Shown: positions 35,451 to 45,419 of the stretch, piece by piece
Position numbering within the stretch: the first letter of the stretch is position 1
Layout: each line of letters begins with the position of its first letter
Assembly (NCBI GenBank): GCA_016713645.1
Contig: JADJOU010000007.1
Span: 124,001 to 188,000, forward strand
Reading direction: 5' to 3'
Source of the DNA: Bacteroidota bacterium
GTDB lineage: Bacteria; Bacteroidota; Bacteroidia; Chitinophagales; JADJOU01
Length of the DNA stretch: 64,000 nucleotides
Program-made: the position numbers and the translations under genes
The notes under the pieces: generated by a model
What the model was told of the DNA's origin: nothing
Databases searched by the model: none
Seen by the model: only the letters and a program-made list of their open reading frames with translations

Positions 35451-35882
35451 ATGAAAGTGAAAATCATCAATAAATCAGTTCATCCACTCCCTCAATATGA
35501 AACGGCGGGCTCTGCAGGCATGGATCTCAGAGCAAACATTTCTGAAGAGATTGTATTGGATATGTTGGAGCGAACACTTGTTCCTACCGGGCTTTTTATA
35601 GAAATTCCCTTGGGTTATGAAGCGCAGATAAGACCGAGAAGTGGCATGGCAATTAAACATGGCTTATGCGTGCCGAATTCGCCAGGGACAATTGATAGCG
35701 ACTATCGCGGTGAAGTAAAAGTGGCGGTGATCAATTTATCTAAAGAAAAAGTGACCATTAAAAACGGCGATAGAATCGCACAGATGGTTATAGCAAAACA
35801 TGAATATGCAGAATGGATTGAAGTGGAAGTCCTCGCTGAAAGTGATCGCGGAGCGGGGGGATTTGGAAGTACAGGCAAATAA
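35451..35882 (+). CDS. dut: dUTP diphosphatase
   Basis: With ATG 35451 (MKVKIINKSVHPLPQYETAG) the protein is 143 residues and has all five dUTPase motifs: AGSAGMDL, RPRSGMAIKHG, PGTIDSDYRGEVKV, RIAQMVI and RGAGGFGSTG. It hydrolyses dUTP to dUMP and keeps uracil out of DNA; the enzyme is a trimer. The longer upstream start at 35385 adds residues not seen in the family. It heads a plus-strand series with the nucleotidyltransferase nine bases downstream, a gene order often seen in Bacteroidota. Confidence 0.96.
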   Translation: MKVKIINKSVHPLPQYETAGSAGMDLRANISEEIVLDMLERTLVPTGLFIEIPLGYEAQIRPRSGMAIKHGLCVPNSPGTIDSDYRGEVKVAVINLSKEKVTIKNGDRIAQMVIAKHEYAEWIEVEVLAESDRGAGGFGSTGK

Positions 35883-35891
35883 AGAAAAACT

Positions 35892-36902
35892 ATGAATATA
35901 ATTATTCCTATGGCGGGCTGGGGAAGCCGTCTGAGACCACATACCTTGACCGTTCCAAAACCGATGTTGCCTGTCGCAGGTAAAAGTATCGTGGAACATT
36001 TGATAGACAATTTATTGCCAGTATGTCCAGAAAAGGTGCATAATATCGCCTTTATTATTCGCGAAGAGTTTGGTCCTGAAATCGAACAGGAATTGGCAAA
36101 AATTGCGCATAAGCACAATGTAAAACACAGCATTCATTATCAGGATCAACCCTTAGGTACGGCTCATGCAATTGCTTGCGCAAAAGAATACTTAAAGGGG
36201 AATGCGATTATCGCTTTTGCCGATACTGTTTTTAAGGCGGATTTTAAGATAGATACATCTAAGGATGGGGTGATTTGGGTGCAGAAGATTGATGATCCAT
36301 CCTCTTTTGGCGTCGTGAAACTCAACGAGCAAAATGAAATAATCGATTTTGTTGAAAAACCAAAAGACTTTGTCTCAGACCTTGCAATCATTGGCGTATA
36401 CTATTTCAAACATGGAGAGAATCTTCGAGCAGAAATTGAATACCTCATCGACAACGACATCAAAGAAAAGGGAGAATATCAATTGACCAATGCATTGGAA
36501 AACCTCAAGCAAAAGGGAGCTAAATTTATTCCAGGACAAGTGATTGAATGGCTAGACTGTGGAAACAAAGAGGCGACTATTTATTCTAATCAACGAATTT
36601 TAGAATTTTTAAGAGAAAAAAAGGAATCTTTAAGAGCAAATACCTGTATTTTAGAGAATTCAATTATCATCGAGCCATGTTATATTGGAGAGGATTCAAC
36701 CATTGTGAATTCCGTTATAGGACCCCATGTGTCTATCGGGAAAGGAACAAAAATTCACGATGCTCGAATAGCGAACTCTATTATTCAAAATCATACGAGT
36801 ATTAAGAATATAGTTATTAAAGATTCTATGATTGGTTCAAAAGTGGTTATCGATGTAAAAGCGAATGACCTCAGTCTTGGGGATTATGTATCATTAAAGT
36901 AA
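35892..36902 (+). CDS. sugar-phosphate nucleotidyltransferase
   Basis: The 336-residue protein has the nucleotidyltransferase signature MAGWGSRLRPHTLTVPKPML followed by PVAGK, the GTAHAIACA loop, FADTVF with a metal-binding Asp, and FVEKPKD. The C-terminal about 100 residues form a short left-handed beta-helix (CYIGEDSTIVNSVIGPHVSI, SIIQNHTSIKNIVIKDSMIG). The layout resembles RmlA-like dTDP- or UDP-sugar pyrophosphorylases with a hexapeptide tail. It makes an NDP-sugar for surface glycans. The exact sugar is not determinable. It is four bases upstream of the TPR gene. Confidence 0.9.
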   Translation: MNIIIPMAGWGSRLRPHTLTVPKPMLPVAGKSIVEHLIDNLLPVCPEKVHNIAFIIREEFGPEIEQELAKIAHKHNVKHSIHYQDQPLGTAHAIACAKEYLKGNAIIAFADTVFKADFKIDTSKDGVIWVQKIDDPSSFGVVKLNEQNEIIDFVEKPKDFVSDLAIIGVYYFKHGENLRAEIEYLIDNDIKEKGEYQLTNALENLKQKGAKFIPGQVIEWLDCGNKEATIYSNQRILEFLREKKESLRANTCILENSIIIEPCYIGEDSTIVNSVIGPHVSIGKGTKIHDARIANSIIQNHTSIKNIVIKDSMIGSKVVIDVKANDLSLGDYVSLK

Positions 36903-36906
36903 GTAT

Positions 36907-38644
36907 ATGCGCAGATTATGTTTTTTTCTTTTGATTCTTGGGATTGGGTGTTTAAATGTCCATGCCGGTAAGGATAAAAGTGAGTTGGATAAGATAAAAC
37001 TCGATGAGAAGCAAAGGCTTCAAGAGACAGAGTTTTTTATGGATGCGTCGAGAGCCAAGATGTTGGGCGATTTTACCCAAGCGAAAACGCTCTTCGAAAA
37101 AGTGCTCGAAATCAATCCGCATAATGCAGCTGCACATTATGAATTGGCGATGCTGTATTTGGCATCAAATCAATACGAAAAAGCTGAAATGGCGGCGTTT
37201 AATGCAACGGATCTTATGCCTACAAATAAATGGTACCGCGACGCGTATCGACAAGCAATTTCAAAGGGAGGAAAATTTGAAAAAGCGGCAAAATTGATGG
37301 AAAAAATAGTCAAGGACGAGCCCAGAAATATCGAAAATTATTTTGAATGGGCGTATTTGTTGCTCAATGCTGGAAAATATAAAGAGGGCGTTGATGTATA
37401 TAATCAATTAGAGAAAATTACCGGTATTTCAGAGGAAATTTCGATTGAGAAAGAAAAAATATTATTGAAGATAAATGATGTAAAAGGGGCCGCAGAAGAA
37501 TTGAAAAAGTTAATCAATGCCTTTCCGAATGAGATTCGATATCAATTGATGTTGGGGGAAGTTTATCAAGTGAATAAATTCAAGAAAGAAGCCCGCGTCG
37601 TTTATCAGAATATTTTAGACAAAGAGAGTACAAACCCATATGCCCTATATGGCATTGGCGAACATTTATAAAGAAGATGGAGATATCGCCAACTACAACA
37701 AAGTAATCAAAGGAATCATCGAAAATCCAAAAGGGGATATCGATGCTAAAATTGCTTATTTATATACGGCCTTACAAAAAATAGATAAAATGCCCAAAGA
37801 GGATAAAGACTATTTTTTAATGCTTGCAAATCTATTGGTCAAAACGCATCCAAAGGAAGCAAAATCTAACGCATTGATGGGTGATTTTTATTATCTAAAT
37901 GATAGCAATGTGAATGCGCTCAACTACTATAGAAAATCATTAGCAATTCAATCCGATGTATATGCTGTTTGGCAGCAATTTTTTTCAATTTTGTTGGAAG
38001 AAAAATTGTATCAAGAAATTAACGACAGTGCAAATGCAGCTATTGAAATTTATCCTACACAAGGACCCACTTTTTACTTCGCTGGATTGGCGAATTACTA
38101 TTTGAAAAATTATGATGTGGCAGAAAAGCATTTTAAAAGAGCGGTGGTCTTGAGTGGAGAAAATCAAATGCTAAAAGCACAAATTAGAGCCCTTTTAGGG
38201 GATTTGTATTTTGAACAAAAGCGATTCGATGAATCTGAATCTTCTTATGAATCTGCCATTGAAATTGATGCCAAGAATGCCTATGCGATGAATAATTACG
38301 CGTATCAACTCTCATTGCGGGGAAAGAATCTAGATAAGGCCTTAGAATTGAGCAAGAAATCATTAGAATTACAACCAAACTCAACTTCATTTTTAGATAC
38401 TTATGCATGGATTCTTTTTAAACAGGGAAAATTTGCGGAAGCAAAAGACTATTTGCAAAAGGGCTTGGACCTCGAAAAGACGGATAGAAATACCCTATTA
38501 GAGCACTTGGGAGATGTTTTGTTTCATCTTGGGGATAAAGGGAATGCGCTGGAGTATTGGAAAAAGGCCGCTGAAGGGGGGGGTAAGTCTGAGACTTTGA
38601 AGAAAAAAATAGAAAAAAAATCATATTTTGAAGAACCGCTCTAG
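36907..38644 (+). pseudogene. TPR-repeat protein, one frameshift
   Basis: ATG 36907 encodes a signal-like start (MRRLCFFLLILGIGCLNVHA) and then serial tetratricopeptide repeats (for example AKTLFEKVLEINPHNAAAHY, AEKHFKRAVVLSGENQM, ALELSKKSLELQPNSTSFLD). The frame shifts near 37641 in a CCC run; one fewer C joins NPYAYMALANIYKEDGD. The repaired protein is about 578 residues. It is probably periplasmic. Position after dut and the nucleotidyltransferase is the usual Bacteroidota order, where the TPR protein is thought to act in cell-envelope assembly. Its 3' end runs close to the DG-repeat lipoprotein gene. Confidence 0.85.
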
Positions 38645-38699
38645 AATAATAGGTAGAATATTGTTTAGTGTAATATCTTTGAATCTTAATACTGTTTTT

Positions 38700-39710
38700 A
38701 TGAACAAATTTTTAAGCCTCATACTTTTGATCGTTTTATTCGCTGGGTGCAGTAAAGAAACTGTGTCCACGATGGGAAAAATTCAACTGACTCTCAAAAC
38801 AACAGCGGGAGATCCTGTACCAAATGCAAGGGTGGCAGTTTTCAAATCTAAGTCTGACTTTAATAATAGCCTTAGTTATACCAATGTCATCTTCGCAACC
38901 AGCGATGCTAGCGGGAATGTTCAAATAGATAGTCTTGCAAAAGGAGCTAAATACTATTTGAGAGCTGCAGCAGGAACCAATGGCAATATCAATAACGTAA
39001 AGAATACCATAGAATACAGTGCTTCTAAAACGGGTGCTATTGCAGGTGATCCATTTACACTCACTGTAAATCCTGTGGATGATGTAGATGGTGATGGCAT
39101 AAAAAACAATATAGATGACGATGTGGATGGTGATGGTGCAAAAAATTGCGTGGATCGCGATGTCGATGGCGATATGGTTACTGGTTCAGATGACAATGAT
39201 TTAGATGGCGATGGCGCGCTGAATAGCGCGGATGATGATATGGATGGCGATGGTTCTATTAATAAAGATGACAAAGATGTGGATGGCGATGGTGATGATA
39301 ATGGTGATGATGATGATATTGATGGCGATGGCGTTGGAAATGATACCGATAGCGATGAAGATGGCGATGGCGTTTTGAATACAACAGATACCGATGATGA
39401 TGGCGATGGCATAGATGATGGCAGCGATACGGACAAAGAAATGGACACTGATTCTGATGGCAAACCAAATAGCTCAGATGATGATATTGATGGCGATGGC
39501 AAGCTCAATACCGCGGATGATGATATCGATGGCGATGGCAAACTCAACGGCGCCGATGATGACATGGATGGCGATGGTGAAGACAATAATACAGATGATG
39601 ATGCTGATAGTGACGGCGTTGCTAACGACTCAGATACAGATGACGATGGCGATGGCGTCAATGACGATGCTGATGATAGCAGTCATGGCTTCGTGGCTGA
39701 AACTTGCTAG
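38700..39710 (+). CDS. lipoprotein with fifteen 13-residue Asp/Gly calcium-binding-like repeats
   Basis: ATG 38700 encodes a lipoprotein signal (MNKFLSLILLIVLFAGC) and a carboxypeptidase-regulatory-like domain (residues about 25-125, LKTTAGDPVPNARVAVFKS). From about 39084 to 39680 there are about 15 tandem repeats of 13 residues, consensus (V/I/M)DGDG-xNxxDDD, a type-3 thrombospondin-like calcium-binding pattern. It ends SSHGFVAETC. It is anchored by the N-terminal Cys, probably on the outer membrane, with a stiff acidic arm that should need calcium to fold. The in-frame ATG at 38628 lies before the signal and overlaps the TPR gene, so 38700 is preferred. Copy number may vary between strains. 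Confidence 0.85.
   Translation: MNKFLSLILLIVLFAGCSKETVSTMGKIQLTLKTTAGDPVPNARVAVFKSKSDFNNSLSYTNVIFATSDASGNVQIDSLAKGAKYYLRAAAGTNGNINNVKNTIEYSASKTGAIAGDPFTLTVNPVDDVDGDGIKNNIDDDVDGDGAKNCVDRDVDGDMVTGSDDNDLDGDGALNSADDDMDGDGSINKDDKDVDGDGDDNGDDDDIDGDGVGNDTDSDEDGDGVLNTTDTDDDGDGIDDGSDTDKEMDTDSDGKPNSSDDDIDGDGKLNTADDDIDGDGKLNGADDDMDGDGEDNNTDDDADSDGVANDSDTDDDGDGVNDDADDSSHGFVAETC
39084..39680 (+). repeat. 39-bp tandem coding repeat
   Basis: About fifteen degenerate 39-base units rich in GATGGCGATGG encode the 13-residue Asp/Gly repeats. Two successive units near 39487 and 39526 are nearly identical in sequence, so recent duplication is likely. Confidence 0.75.
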
Positions 39711-39741
39711 TTTCAGGAATGGTGATGTCTAAATTTAGAGG

Positions 39742-41481
39742 CTATTTTATAAAAGGGTAGGAGTAAATCCCTTTATTCCCTTTATAATCTTCTAATTCGA
39801 TTCTAAGGGTGTGATTGCCTGGTTCAATATTGCCCTCTATGATATGGAAGAAGTGCAATGATTTTAAATCATGCTCAAATAAGATCCATTGATCGTCGAT
39901 ATAAGCATTGTATTCCTTAATACCAGATAGATTATCGCTGGCTCTGAAACTAAACACTTTGCCTGCAAATCGCTTATTCTTCACAATATTGCATTGCAAT
40001 ATTCTCGGAGGAATAATATCTGTCGTTACAAAGAACTTCCCAAATTTGTTAAACCAAGTTTCTACTTGACCCTTGTTATAGTATCCTCCTGCGGATTTAA
40101 TTGTTTCCCCTTCTTGATAAGCTATCATCGCTTTTGACTGCAAATGCGCTGGTAAATTTTGTGGTTTAATGGAAATATAAATACTGTCTAAAAGAGGATC
40201 TGTATTGGCATGCACTTGAAAAATATTTGAATAATATTTAGAGCTCGGAATCATCTTGTATTTGAATGGGATATCATCAGCTAAAGATCCTTGCGGCACG
40301 GCAACTTGAATAAAATCGTTTTCAAAGGAGTTTTCAATAGAACAGTAAAAAATACTTTGTTCATTAGCTGGTTTATGCGCAAAAAGTGGCGCTTGGGGAT
40401 CATAATATACCGTGAATTTTATCTCTGAGATATTGTTGGAGAAATCGGAGAGCAATATCTTTATCTCATTTGGTCCATTTCTATCTAATTTGATGATTCC
40501 ATTGTTTTCGTATTGAGGGTACATCCTAGCCTCATTGCATGGGTCGATAAAGCATTTGTGGAATATGGCATCCCGGCTCGTTCGCTCGTCATAATCCGCA
40601 TAAGAATAAGAGAATCTCCAATCATCAAAATGAATCCGATCCATTTTTGATTCGAAAATGACTACGCCATTGCTTATAAGTTGGATGTCAAACAATCCAT
40701 TTCTACCAATTGAATTGAGTGATTTATCAAATGCATTTACAGATATTCCAAGAATTGGGGTGTTTACTGTGACCTCACCACCAGCAATAGTATAGATGCC
40801 ATTGATCTTTTGCAGCGGCAGTATTTTGTTAATGGCATTATTTTTTTTCTCTCCGAGATCATAGAGTTTAATATTCATTAAACTTGGAGCATAATCATCT
40901 TGAACTTTAAATCCAAATAGCAAGGGATTGATGGTTTCTGCTGTTTTACTGTCGCGCATTTCAAAATGCAGGTGTGGGCCGCCTGAACCACCAGTGTTTC
41001 CGCTATATGCAATTACTTGTCCTTTCGTCACACGCAATAAATTATTGGGAAGAATGGTATCTATTTCAAATCTTCGCTGGGCGTATTGAATATGTTTGAT
41101 ATAGTCATTGAGCTCTGGTGATAGATTGATGAGATGCGCATAAACGCTAGTCAATTGATGCTTTGGATGCGTGATATAGAGCACTTTGCCATAGCCCTTG
41201 GAAGATATCCCTATCCGAGAGACATAGCCATCTTCGATGGCAAAAACATCCAACCCAACCCTTGCATTGGAGCGGATATCTATTCCAGTATGAAAATGGG
41301 TACTGCGCGGCTCCCCAAAATTTCCAGACAAGAACAAAGGAATATTAAATGGCGGATGAAAGTCGTATTCTTTTTTTAAAGCTACTGACTCATTGACGGC
41401 TAATCCTTGTCCAAAGATTTTTACAAAAAAAATTGGCAAGCATATTAGTGTTATAAAGATCGTCTTCTTAAGGTTTTTCAA
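39742..41481 (-). CDS. M23 family metallopeptidase
   Basis: The 579-residue protein has a signal peptide (MKNLKKTIFITLICLPIFFV). A peptidase M23 domain follows at about residues 40-200, with zinc-site motifs HFHTGIDI and PHLHFEMRD, plus GYVSRIGISSKGYGKVLYIT. M23 enzymes cut glycyl or peptidoglycan cross-bridges. The remaining 380 residues are beta-rich and lack known catalytic motifs; this C-terminal extension is typical of Bacteroidota secreted M23 proteins. It is periplasmic or secreted. The 5' end overlaps the START gene stop by 14 bases, suggesting translational coupling. Confidence 0.88.
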   Translation of the reverse strand: MKNLKKTIFITLICLPIFFVKIFGQGLAVNESVALKKEYDFHPPFNIPLFLSGNFGEPRSTHFHTGIDIRSNARVGLDVFAIEDGYVSRIGISSKGYGKVLYITHPKHQLTSVYAHLINLSPELNDYIKHIQYAQRRFEIDTILPNNLLRVTKGQVIAYSGNTGGSGGPHLHFEMRDSKTAETINPLLFGFKVQDDYAPSLMNIKLYDLGEKKNNAINKILPLQKINGIYTIAGGEVTVNTPILGISVNAFDKSLNSIGRNGLFDIQLISNGVVIFESKMDRIHFDDWRFSYSYADYDERTSRDAIFHKCFIDPCNEARMYPQYENNGIIKLDRNGPNEIKILLSDFSNNISEIKFTVYYDPQAPLFAHKPANEQSIFYCSIENSFENDFIQVAVPQGSLADDIPFKYKMIPSSKYYSNIFQVHANTDPLLDSIYISIKPQNLPAHLQSKAMIAYQEGETIKSAGGYYNKGQVETWFNKFGKFFVTTDIIPPRILQCNIVKNKRFAGKVFSFRASDNLSGIKEYNAYIDDQWILFEHDLKSLHFFHIIEGNIEPGNHTLRIELEDYKGNKGIYSYPFIK

Positions 41482-42079
41482 GGATGGTTCTCAGGTTTTC
41501 AAATGATTCAAATGGGGTGGTTGTAGCAGCCATATTGATTAAAAAGTCGGGGAGCTTCCCCCCTGGATCATAACTATTCACTTGAACTAAATGCAGTTTG
41601 TTCCCACCAATATTTTTTACAATCCAAGAACTTACTAATCTAGGCATTCTTATATAATCTTTATCTCTTGGAATGAAATCTGGCACCCCTTTTAATTCGA
41701 TGATACAATTATCTTTATCAATCCTTCTTAGTTTTAAATGGACGACGAGATCTCTATTTTGAACCATGGGGATTTTTAAGATGCATCTATAAATACATTC
41801 TGAATCACTCATTTTTTTTAGCAACATGGCTGCACTACACTTAGGCACCCAAGTTGGGTAATTGGGAAAATCAAACTGCGATTTTAGAAAACGATCCATA
41901 CTGCTTTGAATCGTCATCACAGACTTGGTATCCTTGAGATTATTCCCTTTCACAAGTCTGGTATAAACTTGAATCCCTTTTTTATCTACATTTTTTTCCC
42001 ACTCTTCTGCATGAATGGAATAACTAGAAATTAAAAAGACAATCAGCAATAATCCCAATTTGTTGTGTTTACTCAACAT
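41468..42079 (-). CDS. START domain protein, secreted
   Basis: The 203-residue protein has a signal peptide (LGLLLIVFLISSYSIHAE) and a START lipid-binding fold: EWEKNVDKKGIQVYTRLVKG, QNRDLVVHLKLRRIDKDNCI, YIRMPRLVSSWIVKNIGGNK and LVQVNSYDPGGKLPDFLINM. START domains bind hydrophobic ligands in a deep pocket; bacterial periplasmic members are of unknown ligand. It overlaps the M23 gene and follows trxB on the same strand by 18 bases. Confidence 0.85.
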   Translation of the reverse strand: MLSKHNKLGLLLIVFLISSYSIHAEEWEKNVDKKGIQVYTRLVKGNNLKDTKSVMTIQSSMDRFLKSQFDFPNYPTWVPKCSAAMLLKKMSDSECIYRCILKIPMVQNRDLVVHLKLRRIDKDNCIIELKGVPDFIPRDKDYIRMPRLVSSWIVKNIGGNKLHLVQVNSYDPGGKLPDFLINMAATTTPFESFENLRTILEKP

Positions 42080-42097
42080 GGATTTTGTTTTTTTTAT

Positions 42098-43039
42098 TTA
42101 TGAATGATGCGCTAAATATCGCTCTGCCTCTAGTGCTGCCATGCAACCTGTTCCAGCAGCTGTTACCGCTTGTCTGTAGTTTTTATCCATTAAATCGCCT
42201 GAAGCAAACACTGCTTCCACATTGGTTTTAGTCGTGCCTGGTTCAACCAAGACATATCCTTCGGCATCCGTATTTATAAATGGTTTGAATACTTCGCTCT
42301 GAGGTGTATGGCCAATAGCTACAAAAAATCCCGAGATGGGAATTGTCGTCATCTCTCCAGTCTTATTGTTTTTGATTCTCACCGCTTCAACTGTCTTTTC
42401 CCCAAGGATTTCATCCGTTTCACTATTCCAATACACTTTAATATTGGGGGTATTCAGCACCCTTTCTTGCATGATTTTAGAAGCGCGCATTTCTCCTTTG
42501 CGAACAATCATGTGCACATTGGTGCAGAGTTTTGATAAATAAGTAGCCTCTTCGCATGCCGTATCACCAGCGCCAACAATTGCAACTTCAGTCCCTTTGT
42601 AAAAAAAACCATCGCAAACTGCACAAGCAGATACGCCAAATCCATTTAATCGCTGCTCGCTTGGTATTCCAAGCCATTTTGCCTTTGCGCCTGTAGAGAG
42701 AATAACTGTATCAGCGAGTATTTCCTTATTCTCATCAACGATAACTTTATAAGGTGGTTTGCCACTAAAATCAACTTTGGTGACCAATCCGTAGCGCACA
42801 TCACATTCAAATCTCCTCGCTTGTTTTTCAAGATCAGCCATCAATTCAGGTCCCATTACACCTTCTGCATATCCAGGGAAATTCTCTACATCGTTGGTGA
42901 TCATCAATTGTCCACCTGGCTCAATTCCTTGATATAATATGGGTTTTAAATTAGCCCTCGATGCATAAATCGCTGCTGTATATCCCGCTGGTCCTGATCC
43001 TATAATAAGACATTTTGTTTTTTCGATACTCGATTCCAT
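42098..43039 (-). CDS. trxB: thioredoxin-disulfide reductase
   Basis: The 313-residue protein has FAD motif IIGSGPAGYTAAIYASRA, the redox-active CAVC (Cys139-Cys142) in SACAVCDGFFY, the NADPH motif GAGDTACEEATYL, and FASGDLMDKNYRQAVTAAGT for FAD. It transfers electrons from NADPH to thioredoxin in the cytoplasm. The length and motif order are normal. Two palindromes lie about 170-210 bases upstream of its start. Confidence 0.96.
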   Translation of the reverse strand: MESSIEKTKCLIIGSGPAGYTAAIYASRANLKPILYQGIEPGGQLMITNDVENFPGYAEGVMGPELMADLEKQARRFECDVRYGLVTKVDFSGKPPYKVIVDENKEILADTVILSTGAKAKWLGIPSEQRLNGFGVSACAVCDGFFYKGTEVAIVGAGDTACEEATYLSKLCTNVHMIVRKGEMRASKIMQERVLNTPNIKVYWNSETDEILGEKTVEAVRIKNNKTGEMTTIPISGFFVAIGHTPQSEVFKPFINTDAEGYVLVEPGTTKTNVEAVFASGDLMDKNYRQAVTAAGTGCMAALEAERYLAHHS

Positions 43040-43206
43040 ATTGTATTTTATTTGTTTTATAGACGAAAAAAATGAGCAAGAAGTTCCTTTTTTAAACCTC
43101 TAAAAATCAATTTACCGCAAATTTAAGAGGATTATTTAAATCTATTTGTCTTATATCAATATAGATGCTCAGCTATAGAATAGATTGGCTCTTGGATGTC
43201 TTCTAT

Positions 43207-43224
43207 TCTCTTCAAGTGAAGAGA
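43207..43224. promoter_or_regulatory. palindrome A upstream of trxB
   Basis: TCTCTTCA-AG-TGAAGAGA is a perfect 8+2+8 inverted repeat in the trxB upstream spacer. It could be an operator or a small hairpin. Confidence 0.4.
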
Positions 43225-43231
43225 TGTTCGC

Positions 43232-43247
43232 TGTAACAATTGTTACA
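43232..43247. promoter_or_regulatory. palindrome B upstream of trxB
   Basis: TGTAACAATTGTTACA is a perfect 16-base palindrome seven bases beyond palindrome A and 193 bases upstream of the trxB start, of the size of a dimeric repressor site. Confidence 0.45.
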
Positions 43248-43321
43248 TATTGAATAGACCTAGGAAATTGGAAAGATTGCTTTATTTGAAATTATACTGG
43301 ATTAGCACAAGTCAATTTTGT

Positions 43322-43729
43322 CTATGCGATTTTGATACCGGCCTCCTTCAAACTCAGTTTCAAGAAAGGCTTGACTATTTCTGCTGCTTTTTCAAGTGAA
43401 ACAAATAGAGCGGGAATACAAATAATATTGGCATTGTTGTGCTGTCTTGTCAATACCGCTAACTCTGTATCCCAAGCAATTCCTGCGCGTATTCCCTTGT
43501 GCTTATTAGCGGTAATTGCTACTCCATTTGCCGTGCCACAGATAAGAATCCCTCTATCATTTTTATTAGCTGCGATGCTCTTTGCCAATGGATGAACAAA
43601 ATCTGGATAATCACAAGACGCATTGGAGTGCGTTCCAAAGTCTTGTACTGTATGATTTTTAGAAAGTATACTTAATAATGCCTCTTTGTAATCAAAACCT
43701 GCATGGTCGCATCCGATGGCTAGTTTCAT
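43322..43729 (-). CDS. rpiB: ribose-5-phosphate isomerase B
   Basis: The 135-residue protein begins with the RpiB start MKLAIGCDHAGFDYKEAL, with catalytic Cys64 in ILICGTANGVAITANKHKGI and RAGIAWDTELAVLTRQHNNA NIICIP in two segments. It interconverts ribose-5-phosphate and ribulose-5-phosphate in the pentose phosphate pathway. Length is slightly below the 140-150 typical of the family. The ATG is two bases from the stop of the upstream subtilase gene, so they may be cotranscribed. Confidence 0.93.
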   Translation of the reverse strand: MKLAIGCDHAGFDYKEALLSILSKNHTVQDFGTHSNASCDYPDFVHPLAKSIAANKNDRGILICGTANGVAITANKHKGIRAGIAWDTELAVLTRQHNNANIICIPALFVSLEKAAEIVKPFLKLSLKEAGIKIA

Positions 43730-43731
43730 AA

Positions 43732-45362
43732 CTAATGGGGGTAAAATTTATGTGTAAATATATTTCCATTTTTATCATGGAGGCGCATAAAATACATTTG
43801 ATGGGGGAATTTATCTGTAGGAATGATAAAATCGCCCATATGCGTTTCATCGTAAAACTTTTTTCCTATCGCATCGAAAATTTGAACATGAAGTGACTCT
43901 GAGCCATTATAAAATCTAATAGAAAAAGCGTCTTGTGCTACTTTAATCTCTATTGGATTGTTGATTGTTGAAACCGATGATTTTGGTTTACATTTTTTTA
44001 GCTTTTCTAGGCTTTTATACATGTTTAATCTTCCCCCTGTAACAGATTTATTGACTAAACTTGTTAGCGTATCAACACCCTCCATAATAGCGCTTTTAAA
44101 GTAGCGCGAAGTTTTAGCCATATCGCTATAATAATCTAAGGTGATGCTATCACAAGCTCTTGAATATAGGAAAGAGATAGCTCCTGCGACATGGGGTGAG
44201 GCCATCGAGGTGCCATTGAGCGTGCCATAGATTCCCCCAGGTTTTGTGGAGTATATGCCCTCACCTGGAGCATGCAAATCTATTGATGTAGAACCAAAAC
44301 CCGCTTTATTGATGTCTTGAAAATTTGTTGAAGAGACGGCGATTAAAAATTCTGATAGACAGGTGGTGGGCATATCGCCAACGACATCGATATTGGCAAG
44401 CGCATTGGTCGTCGAAGCAGCACTCAATATGCCATATTTCCCCAAACTATCATACATGGCGCACCAGATGGGATGGTCAACTGCAAATTCCGCATCAATT
44501 CCAAATGAACTATTGGTGGCAACAATAAACGCCCCTTTGGTTTTATTGGATTGGAAATAGAGTTTTTCATATCGATGATATAATTATAGGCCTGAACGAT
44601 ATTGGCGGTATTCATGACATCTCCGCCGACTATTGGAAGAATTTTTACTCCACTGTGAACGCCGGCAGTGCCAATATTATCATTCGATTTTGCGCCAATA
44701 ATTCCGCATACATGACTTCCATGAGCGGCCCCTTTGAAATCATAGACAATACCATTGTCGTCAAATGTATTCCAACCCCTGTAATCATCTACATAACCAT
44801 TCGCATCATCATCGATACTATTGTCGGGAATTTCTTTTCTATTGACAAACCAGTTTATTTGACTGATGGATGAGTCTATCGGCTCGTCTATAACCGCTAT
44901 CACCAGCGTATCTCCCTGGCTATTTACGATACTTGTATTATTATCCCAAACTTCAAGATATTTAATATCTGCACCTACTTTGCCCCCGCCTTGACCTGTA
45001 TTGTGCAAATTCCATTGCGCAGTGAAAAATTGATCATTGAGTGTGACATCTCTTCTATAAACAGGCATTGTTTTTTCGAAAAATTGTATTCTCTTATCCG
45101 CTTTTAGCATGGCAGCGATGGCCTCAAACGATTGATTTTCTTTGAGTGAAATCTCCCATATATTCATGGATGCGGATAATCTTTTAAGGGATGATACTTC
45201 TATGAATGGCATCAAATTCCCTCGTTTGTTTGACGGAGTTACAAATACTTGATCTGCTTGCGCATGGGGATTTAATTGCACAATAATGCTCGCATGATGC
45301 GCATCTGCTTTGGAAATTCCAATGTAGAAGAAAAGAAATATTAGTGCAGGGATTCTCATCAT
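43732..45362 (-). pseudogene. S8 subtilisin-like protease with T9SS sorting domain, one frameshift
   Basis: ATG 45362 encodes a signal peptide (MMRIPALIFLFFYIGISKAD), a prodomain and an S8 domain. Catalytic residues are Asp in VIAVIDEPID, His in AAHGSHVCGIIGA and Ser in NGTSMASPHVAGA. The frame derails after YIIDMK near 44562; one added A restores LYFQSNKTKGAFIVATNSSF and GIDAEFAVDHPIWCAMYDSL. The C-terminus (IEIKVAQDAFSIRFYNGSES through YFMRLHDKNGNIFTHKFYPH) matches a type A T9SS sorting domain. The corrected protein is about 543 residues and likely secreted or surface-attached. Confidence 0.85.
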
Positions 45363-45419
45363 TTTTCATGCCATCGCAATGACACTATAAAAATACAAGA
45401 ATAAACTGAAATCGTCAAA

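Noticed and set aside
38954..39661. Long minus-strand frame rich in Ser/Pro opposite the DG-repeat lipoprotein
   Set aside because: It is the reverse complement of the low-complexity Asp/Gly repeats, lacks a start signal and has no family match; it is a shadow of the real gene.
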